Assembly: GCA_900546435.1 (NCBI GenBank)
Contig: URCQ01000021.1
Location: 1 to 43,130, forward strand
Direction: 5' to 3'
DNA from: an uncultured Pseudobutyrivibrio sp.
GTDB taxonomy: Bacteria; Bacillota; Clostridia; Lachnospirales; Lachnospiraceae
Length of the DNA stretch: 43,130 nucleotides
Below the pieces are notes generated by a model that was given only the letters and a program-made list of their open reading frames with translations, was not told where the DNA came from and ran no database searches. The translations under genes and the position numbers were made by a program. Within the stretch, counting starts at the first letter, position 1. Every line of letters starts with the position of its first letter. Positions 24,410-30,893 of the stretch are shown piece by piece.

Positions 24410-25837
24410 CTATTTTGTTCCGTGTTTCTTATATGGGCCATCAACCCTTTTTGTAAATAACATTTCAAATCCGGCAATCAGATATTTTCTTGCATCTGCA
24501 GATTCAACAATACGATCTACATAGCCACGTCTTGCTGCATTTACAACACCACAATTTGCTGTTGCAAATTCTTCCGCTTTTGCTGCAATAACATCTGCAG
24601 AAGCATCTGCATACATGATTTTAGCAGCAAGATCTGCATCCATTGGAGCAACATTTGCATCAGCAAATGCATATACAAGATCAGCACCAAGCGATTTTGC
24701 ATTCATTGTCACATATGCGCTGCCCATTGCTTGTCCACATAAGAATGAAATCTTTGGAACCGTAGCATTTGCAAACGCATAAACCATTTTACCAAGTGCC
24801 TTTGCCAAATGCTTCTCAGCACATACAGAAGCCTCATATCCTGTTGTATTGGTAAGAGAAAGTACCGGAATATCGAAAGCATCACAGAAAGACACAAAAT
24901 CTGCTGCCTTCTCGCATCCATCAGCTGTAAGCTTTGTTCCAAGTGTTATAGTCTCATCATCAGCTGTCGTCTCTTCACGATTACCAACAACACCGACTGT
25001 AATACCATTTAATTTGATAAATCCTGTCATCATCTCTCTTGCAAAGCCAGCCTTTGTCTCAACAAAAAGATGATTATCAGAAATCTCCTCTGCAAAAAGA
25101 GTAAGGTTCTTTACCTTATCTGCAAGACCTTCTGATGCACGGTTTAAATCATCCATACATTCCTCAACGCAACCTTCTTCTACATTGCATCCCGGAAGAA
25201 TTGTAACAAAACGACGGATTTCTTCCATCACCTGTGTCTCATCGCCAATAAAGTCAACATTTCCAGCCTCTGCATACTGGAATTCAGCGCTTGCTGTATC
25301 CAACTGGTCTGCGCGATTTCCTTCAATTGCGTCTGCAGAATTTACAAATAACTTTGCATTCTTTGTCATAAGTGTAAAATCACTTACAGATGTCAAAACA
25401 CTAAGACCACCGCCACAAGAGCCAAACACGCCCATAATCTGTGGAATTACACCCGATGCTGCAACTGCCTTAGCATAAATAGCACCAATGCTTTCTAACG
25501 CATCTACAGACTCCTGTAATCTTACACCTGCACAATCCAGAAGACCAATGACAGGAGCTCCCATCTTCATTGCCATATCATAAACAGACATAATCTTCTT
25601 TGCATGCATCTCACCAATGGTACCGTTTAATACAGATGCATCCTGGCTAAATAAAAATACCAGATTGCCATCAATCAGACCATGTCCAATCACAACACCA
25701 TCGGAAGGGGTCTGTTGCTGCTTCAGATCAAAATCTGTGCTTCTTGATGTTACCAGTGCGCCTAATTCAACAAAACTGTGCTCATCAAGCAATTCATTCA
25801 TCCTCTGAATAGCAGGATTGTTTGTTACATTACTCAT
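24410..25837 (-). CDS. Divergent 12S/MmdA-type carboxyltransferase subunit
   Basis: 475 aa from ATG 25837, with GGAGG about 10 bases upstream; an upstream 10-residue extension lacks a ribosome-binding site. Two crotonase-like halves as in MmdA/12S/AccD-A: GVRLQESVDALESIGAIY and FGSCGGGLSV in the first, ADFVSFCDAFDIPVL and QAMGSAYVTMNAKSLGADLVYAF in the second. Several classical positions differ: GPCAGGA appears as GSCGGGL, and the PGFLPG segment as TGYEAS. It probably acts on an acyl-CoA, but the identity (methylmalonyl-, malonyl- or other) is open. First gene of the operon. Confidence 0.86.
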   Translation of the reverse strand: MSNVTNNPAIQRMNELLDEHSFVELGALVTSRSTDFDLKQQQTPSDGVVIGHGLIDGNLVFLFSQDASVLNGTIGEMHAKKIMSVYDMAMKMGAPVIGLLDCAGVRLQESVDALESIGAIYAKAVAASGVIPQIMGVFGSCGGGLSVLTSVSDFTLMTKNAKLFVNSADAIEGNRADQLDTASAEFQYAEAGNVDFIGDETQVMEEIRRFVTILPGCNVEEGCVEECMDDLNRASEGLADKVKNLTLFAEEISDNHLFVETKAGFAREMMTGFIKLNGITVGVVGNREETTADDETITLGTKLTADGCEKAADFVSFCDAFDIPVLSLTNTTGYEASVCAEKHLAKALGKMVYAFANATVPKISFLCGQAMGSAYVTMNAKSLGADLVYAFADANVAPMDADLAAKIMYADASADVIAAKAEEFATANCGVVNAARRGYVDRIVESADARKYLIAGFEMLFTKRVDGPYKKHGTK

Positions 25838-25882
25838 GCTACTTTTCCTCCATTTATATAAATTCAAAATTTTTCTACAATA

Positions 25883-25911
25883 ATAATATCCTTTTACACA
25901 CTCTTTTTCAA
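25883..25911 (-). promoter_or_regulatory. SigA-type promoter of the decarboxylase operon
   Basis: Minus strand TTGAAA (25906-25911), 17-base spacer, TATTAT (25883-25888), 45 bases upstream of the first gene. Confidence 0.72.
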
Positions 25912-25918
25912 TCCTTTT

Positions 25919-25936
25919 TTGTTAATAATTTCACTA
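25919..25936. promoter_or_regulatory. Candidate Rex-like operator
   Basis: TTGTTAA, four bases, TTCACTA: 12 of 14 positions agree with the Rex consensus TTGTTAA-N4-TTAACAA known from Firmicutes. It lies just upstream of the -35 of the decarboxylase promoter. The region is AT-rich, so chance similarity is a real possibility. Confidence 0.3.
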
Positions 25937-25967
25937 TTTTTTTGATTTTATTTATCCTTCTGATTTT

Positions 25968-27209
25968 TCAATAACACAATGCCCATTTTTTTAAAACTGC
26001 GCAAAAAAACCAAACCATATCACATGCCTTTTTTTCATCTTTTATGCATATATCATATGCTGCGATTGGTAATGCATCAATTCCCAGCTGTGCCGTTCCT
26101 ATCCTGCGCTCCCCACATCCGGAGGCATCAACTTTTTTGGAATATGAAAATGTCACAGACAGGTTTTCCCAATCAGCTAAGAGAATTTTCTTTCGTTCAC
26201 AAATCACATATGGTTGTTCTTTCCATATTTTTTTTAAATCGTAGGCATCGTTTTGTGCACGGGCGCATACTACTTTTTGCAATTGCGATGACATATCCGG
26301 TAACTGACGCAGCCTGTAATGTTCCATAATGTACTGATAAAGTAGATCACAATCCTGCCATTTGTAATTTTTATTATTGGGCCATCCACTTCCTAACAAT
26401 GCAATTACAATTGTTTTTTCACCGGAAGCAAGTGATGTGACATAGCAATACCCAGCATCTGATGTAAAACCTGTTTTCCCGGAAAGGCAAGCTGCATTCT
26501 GCTGTAAATAGGCATTATGATTTGTGCATAAAAAACTTCGATTTCCCGAAATAAAGCCCCCATCTTCCTGCTGCTTTAAATCCGAAAATGTGTATTGGGG
26601 TGTTTGTGTAATCTCCAAAAAACGTGCTGCCATGGGTGATTGCCAGGTACAATATCGCATAATACGCGCCAAGTCCGTTGCTGTTGTTCCGTGTGTGTTG
26701 TCCCCCTCCGTGGCATCTAATCCATTCGGTGTCAAAAAGCACGTGTTGTCACACCCTATTTCTTTTGCCAATTCATTCATATGATCGCTAAATGCTGCAA
26801 CACTTCCATCCACATGCTCTGCAATCGCAACTGCAACATCATTATGAGACTCTAGCATTAATGAGTGTAACAAATCTCCCATATAGTAATATTCCCCTTC
26901 TGTCACTCCAAGTTTTACGCGAGGCATAGAGGCAGCATAGGCAGAAATCTTAACCACATCGTTTTCTTGCGCATTTTCGAGTGCCAAAATACAGGTCATA
27001 ATCTTTGTCGTACTTGCATTTGCACGTTTTGTATTCCCTTCTTTTTCATATAGTACACGTCCGGTATCACCGTCTAATACCACTGCCGAGAGTGCATGAA
27101 TACTTTCTGGTGTAATTGTTTTTTCAGAAGCATTTGTACGAAGGGGAAATACTATAAGAATCATCACACAGGCAAGAAAAATAGACCCCATTTTTTTTAT
27201 AAACTGCAC
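25968..27209 (-). CDS. D-alanyl-D-alanine carboxypeptidase (S11, DacF-like), first copy
   Basis: About 413 aa from GTG 27209, which has AAGGA 7-8 bases upstream and places the signal peptide (FIKKMGSIFLACVMILIVFPLRTNA) at the N-terminus. An in-frame TTG at 27257 would bury the signal. S11 motifs: SxxK as STTK, SxN as SHN, KTG as SGKTGFT. It trims the terminal D-Ala of peptidoglycan stem peptides. It ends in an aromatic, cationic tail (MVWFFCAVLKKWALCY) that could be a membrane-associating helix. It is encoded 68 bases after scpB in the scpAB operon. Confidence 0.92.
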   Translation of the reverse strand: MQFIKKMGSIFLACVMILIVFPLRTNASEKTITPESIHALSAVVLDGDTGRVLYEKEGNTKRANASTTKIMTCILALENAQENDVVKISAYAASMPRVKLGVTEGEYYYMGDLLHSLMLESHNDVAVAIAEHVDGSVAAFSDHMNELAKEIGCDNTCFLTPNGLDATEGDNTHGTTATDLARIMRYCTWQSPMAARFLEITQTPQYTFSDLKQQEDGGFISGNRSFLCTNHNAYLQQNAACLSGKTGFTSDAGYCYVTSLASGEKTIVIALLGSGWPNNKNYKWQDCDLLYQYIMEHYRLRQLPDMSSQLQKVVCARAQNDAYDLKKIWKEQPYVICERKKILLADWENLSVTFSYSKKVDASGCGERRIGTAQLGIDALPIAAYDICIKDEKKACDMVWFFCAVLKKWALCY

Positions 27210-27277
27210 ATTTTTATCCTTCTTCACAGTTTTTAAAAAAATATGAGATCTTTGCAATGATTATGACAGGGATTATT

Positions 27278-27850
27278 TTATTCTCCCCCGACATCCAATT
27301 TAATTTCCGCTTCTGCCTGCTGTTTAAACTCTTCCACCAGATCCGGTGTAGGAGTTGGCAATTCTTCAATTGAAGATACGCCAAACGAACGTAAAAATTC
27401 TTCCGTTGTTCCAAAGAGCATTGGACGCCCCGGAGCATCCAAACGCCCAAGTTCCGTAACAAGCGAATATTCTACTAGTTTACTTACTGCATGGTCACAT
27501 GATACACCACGAATTTTCTCGATTTCTGACTTTGTAATTGGCTGTTTATAAGCAATGATAGACAATGTTTCCAAAAGTACATCCGTCAGTACATGTTTTC
27601 GCGGCTGTTTTGCCATACGAATCAGGTATTCATAAAGTTCCGGTGTCGTACACATCTGATATGAACCATCCAATTCCATCAGCTGTATGCCACGTTCCTG
27701 CTCTTTCCAGGATTCTTTCATATGTTCTAATGTTTTTATTACATCTTTTGTTTCAACCTCTAATGCTTTTGCAATACGCGATGGTTCCACCGCCTCTCCA
27801 AAAGTAAACAATATCCCCTCTATGATGGATTCCATTTGCTTTTCATCCAT
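27278..27850 (-). CDS. scpB: Segregation and condensation protein ScpB
   Basis: 190 aa, two winged-helix domains. Family motifs include IIEGILFTFGEAV at the start and ETLSIIAYKQPITKSEIEKIRGV in the middle, with GRLDAPGRPMLFGTT. ScpB dimers join ScpA and the SMC ATPase to form condensin. It follows scpA by 16 bases; the C-terminal ~20 residues are acidic and variable. Confidence 0.95.
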   Translation of the reverse strand: MDEKQMESIIEGILFTFGEAVEPSRIAKALEVETKDVIKTLEHMKESWKEQERGIQLMELDGSYQMCTTPELYEYLIRMAKQPRKHVLTDVLLETLSIIAYKQPITKSEIEKIRGVSCDHAVSKLVEYSLVTELGRLDAPGRPMLFGTTEEFLRSFGVSSIEELPTPTPDLVEEFKQQAEAEIKLDVGGE

Positions 27851-27866
27851 AATCTATCTTATCTCC

Positions 27867-28616
27867 TTATGCTGCAATCTTTGATTCAATCCGTATGTCA
27901 TCAAACGTATGCTCTTGCGAAATTAAAATTTTACCAGATTTCATCAATTCTAATATGGCAAGAAATGTTACAATGACTTCCATTTTTGAGCTCTGTTTCT
28001 CCAACAACTGACGAAAACTAAAATTCTTGTGTTGGGTAGCATATTCTGACAAACTCACCATTTTATCATCCAAAGAGACCTCTTCCTTGCGGATTTCCCC
28101 AAACTTAGAACGAATCGGATCAATTTTATCTTTTTGCCGCTTTAATACTGACTTAAAAATGTCATTCAACTGGTTCAGCGTCAAATCAGATACAAGTTCT
28201 TTGGTATCTACCGGTGGCTGGTATGCCAGTACTTCTTCTGGCACCGTTGGCTCCTTGTAAAATATATGGGATGCATCCACCTGACGATCTTTTAACTCAA
28301 ATGCCATACATTTATATAATTTATATTCCAATAACTGCTGTACTAATTCTGCACGTGGATCTTCTTCTTCCTCTTCATCCGTAGGATCCGCAGGAAGAAG
28401 CATTTTAGACTTGATATCCAAAAGTGTTGCAGCCATAACCATAAATTCACTTACAATATTCAAATCCTGTTTTTGCATCTGCCTGATATATTCCATATAT
28501 TGATTTGTAATCTCCACAATCGGAATATCATAAATACTGACTTTATTTTTGTCTAACAGGTGTAAAAGCAAATCCAGCGGACCTTCAAACACCTGCAATT
28601 TAAATTCTAATTCCAT
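27867..28616 (-). CDS. scpA: Segregation and condensation protein ScpA (kleisin)
   Basis: 249 aa. Begins with the family motif FEGPLDLLLHLLDKNKVSIYDIPI, then EFMVMAATLLDIKSKMLLP, an acidic stretch (DEEEEEDPRAE) and a C-terminal winged helix (VTFLAILELMKSGKILISQ). ScpA is the kleisin bridging SMC heads. First gene of scpA-scpB-dacF, with a strong promoter at 28645-28673. Confidence 0.95.
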   Translation of the reverse strand: MELEFKLQVFEGPLDLLLHLLDKNKVSIYDIPIVEITNQYMEYIRQMQKQDLNIVSEFMVMAATLLDIKSKMLLPADPTDEEEEEDPRAELVQQLLEYKLYKCMAFELKDRQVDASHIFYKEPTVPEEVLAYQPPVDTKELVSDLTLNQLNDIFKSVLKRQKDKIDPIRSKFGEIRKEEVSLDDKMVSLSEYATQHKNFSFRQLLEKQSSKMEVIVTFLAILELMKSGKILISQEHTFDDIRIESKIAA

Positions 28617-28644
28617 GTTCTTACCTCATCGCAAAATCCATTCT

Positions 28645-28673
28645 ATTATATCGGGTTTTATAAGGAATTTCAA
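28645..28673 (-). promoter_or_regulatory. SigA-type promoter of scpAB
   Basis: Minus strand TTGAAA (28668-28673), 17-base spacer, TATAAT (28645-28650), 28 bases before the scpA ATG. Confidence 0.82.
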
Positions 28674-28677
28674 GTTT

Positions 28678-28708
28678 TTGGCATAGACCAACGTTCTTTT
28701 TATATACT
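28678..28708 (+). promoter_or_regulatory. Probable promoter of the second carboxypeptidase gene
   Basis: TTGGCA (28678-28683) followed after 17 bases by TATATA or after 19 by TATACT (28703-28708). It is back to back with the scpA promoter; the two -35 elements are 4 bases apart. Confidence 0.6.
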
Positions 28709-28738
28709 ATGTAATAATATTATTTTTGAGGTGCTTTG

Positions 28739-29962
28739 ATGAATACCCAAAAGCGCTCTTTCTTTGCATTCTTATTCGCTCTATGCATATCCATTACCTT
28801 TTTCTTTTCCCTACCGCCTCTTCCTACTTTTGCCGAAGAGAACTGTGACATGGATACGGATGTTCTTTCTCTGAGTTGTCCCAGTGCCATTTTAATGGAA
28901 GCCACTACCGGTGGTGTTTTATATGAAAAAGCTTCTGATGCTCCACTTCCTATGGCAAGCGTCACAAAGGTTATGACTATGCTTCTAATATTTGAAGCCA
29001 TTGATGAGGGACAAATATCTCTTTCCACCGATGTCACTGTCTCCGAACACGCAGCTTCCATGGGTGGATCACAGGTTTTTTTAGAAGCAGGTGAAGTACA
29101 GCCGGTAGAAACTTTACTGAAATGTATCAGTATTGCCAGTGCAAATGATGCATCTCTTGCTATGGCAGAAGCCATCGCCGGTTCTGAAGAAGCATTTGTT
29201 TCACAAATGAACAAGAAAGCTGCATCTCTTGGTATGACAAACACACATTTCATAAACTGTTGTGGGCTTGATGCTTCCGAACATTATTCCTGTGCCAAAG
29301 ATCTTGCTATCCTAAGCAGGGAACTCATACTTCGCTTCCCGGCAATTTATGATTATTGTCAAACTTGGCAGGAAGACATTGTGCACACAACGGCACGCGG
29401 CCAGACACCCTTTACCTTAACAAACACCAACAAATTACTCAAATCATATCCCTATGCAACCGGTCTAAAAACCGGTTCTACAAGTGCTGCCAAATTTTGT
29501 CTTTCTGCCACTGCTCAAAAAGACAACATGACACTCATTGCTATCATCATGGCCTCTCCCACTTCCAAAGACCGTGTAAAAGATGCACAAACTTTATTTA
29601 CCTACGGTTTTGCTAATGCCGCGCTCTATCACGACAAAACAACAGATCAATCTTTTTTGGTCAATGTAAAGAAAGGAACAAAAGAACAGATTTTAGCAAT
29701 TGCAAAACAGGATTTTTCTTATTTAGATCAAAGCAAACAGGATCTTGGCAAAATAAAAAGCCAAAAAAATCTGCCGACAGTGCTTTTTGCGCCTATCAAA
29801 AAAGGTGATACCATCGGCAGTATCGATTATTACTTAAAAGATACAAAAATTGGCTCTGTTCCGGTCGTGGCAACCGAGAACGTTGCATCCGCCGGTTATA
29901 AAGATACTTTGAAACAAATGTTTTATTCTTACTGTCTTTTTTCTAAAAGTGATGGCAAATAG
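28739..29962 (+). CDS. D-alanyl-D-alanine carboxypeptidase (S11), second copy
   Basis: 407 aa from ATG 28739 (GAGGTG 7 bases upstream). Signal peptide FAFLFALCISITFFFSLPPLPTFAEE. S11 active-site motifs: SVTK, SAN and KTG (TGLKTGST). A C-terminal PBP5_C-like beta domain is followed by a possible short amphipathic end. It removes terminal D-Ala from muropeptides outside the membrane. It is divergent from scpAB and convergent with the subtilase gene, which it overlaps by 34 bases. A separate transcription unit from the other S11 gene, so the two may be used under different conditions. Confidence 0.93.
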   Translation: MNTQKRSFFAFLFALCISITFFFSLPPLPTFAEENCDMDTDVLSLSCPSAILMEATTGGVLYEKASDAPLPMASVTKVMTMLLIFEAIDEGQISLSTDVTVSEHAASMGGSQVFLEAGEVQPVETLLKCISIASANDASLAMAEAIAGSEEAFVSQMNKKAASLGMTNTHFINCCGLDASEHYSCAKDLAILSRELILRFPAIYDYCQTWQEDIVHTTARGQTPFTLTNTNKLLKSYPYATGLKTGSTSAAKFCLSATAQKDNMTLIAIIMASPTSKDRVKDAQTLFTYGFANAALYHDKTTDQSFLVNVKKGTKEQILAIAKQDFSYLDQSKQDLGKIKSQKNLPTVLFAPIKKGDTIGSIDYYLKDTKIGSVPVVATENVASAGYKDTLKQMFYSYCLFSKSDGK

Positions 29963-30807
29963 ATGGTTCCCCAGTTTCCATCGGAGGAAAATCTTTTCGC
30001 TCGTTCATATAAGCGCAATTTTACATCCACTGGCGAAAGCCACGGTTCCTGTTGTAAAAGTAATGCAATTGCCCCTGTTACTACAGGAACTGACATGGAT
30101 GTTCCCGTTTTTTGACTATACCAATCCTGATTACTGCAACTTATAATATTACTTCCAGGGGCATAGATTTCTGGTTTTTTCACGCATTCTTCTGTAGGTC
30201 CCCGTCCACTATAGTCACTTGGCGTACAACCGTTATAGCGGTAGTCGACACTTCCTACCGTAATCACTTTTGGCTGTGTACCAGGAATAGTAACACTTCC
30301 TCTATTCGGTCCGTTATTTCCCGCAGCACACACGATAACGATTCCGTGATCCCAAGCCATTTCTACCGCATCTAGTAATGCCGCTTGTAATTCGTGTTCT
30401 ACTCTGCTAATCAAGCCAATGGATATGTTTAATATGCGAATATAATATTTCTTTTGCATTTTGATACACCAGTAAATTGCTTTCACAAAATCCTCTATCC
30501 GGCCATCTCCTTGATGATTCAGCACTTTTCCAATTACAAGATTGGTATGCGCAGCAATTCCGCGATATTTTCCCTTTGAACGCATACCATTTCCTGAGCT
30601 AATGCCCGCTATATGGGTTCCATGTCCATAATCATCATATAAACTCATACGTCCATCTACAAAATCCTGAAACGAAACAATACGCTGCCCGAAATCCGGA
30701 TGGGATGCAATACCACTATCCAAAACACATACTCCAATTTTGGGTTGGTCATCCCGAATCACATCCATTCTCTCTTCAAAGCCAATCCAACGCCTTACTT
30801 GATTCAT
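29929..30807 (-). CDS. S8 family serine peptidase (intracellular subtilase type)
   Basis: About 292 aa from ATG 30807; an ATG at 30852 would lie inside the pnp terminator hairpin, so I discount it, though neither start has a strong ribosome-binding site. Catalytic triad: Asp in VCVLDSGIASHPDF, His in DDYGHGTHIAGI, Ser in GTSMSVPVVTGA, with oxyanion Asn in AAGNNGPN. No signal peptide and no long propeptide, as in AprX/ISP-like intracellular subtilases. The natural substrate is unknown. It is downstream of pnp and overlaps the convergent carboxypeptidase gene. Confidence 0.87.
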   Translation of the reverse strand: MNQVRRWIGFEERMDVIRDDQPKIGVCVLDSGIASHPDFGQRIVSFQDFVDGRMSLYDDYGHGTHIAGISSGNGMRSKGKYRGIAAHTNLVIGKVLNHQGDGRIEDFVKAIYWCIKMQKKYYIRILNISIGLISRVEHELQAALLDAVEMAWDHGIVIVCAAGNNGPNRGSVTIPGTQPKVITVGSVDYRYNGCTPSDYSGRGPTEECVKKPEIYAPGSNIISCSNQDWYSQKTGTSMSVPVVTGAIALLLQQEPWLSPVDVKLRLYERAKRFSSDGNWGTIYLPSLLEKRQ

Positions 30808-30837
30808 CTGTATTTCTTCACTTTTTTTCAGTATATG

Positions 30838-30878
30838 AAAAAAGACCTCCATCGGTTCAAAAACCGACAGAGGTCTCT
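30838..30878 (-). terminator. Intrinsic terminator of pnp
   Basis: AGACCTCTGTCGG pairs over 13 positions (two G-U) with CCGATGGAGGTCT on the minus strand, with an 8-base loop and a following T-run, 16 bases after the pnp stop codon. Confidence 0.85.
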
Positions 30879-30893
30879 TATTTCACTATGTTA

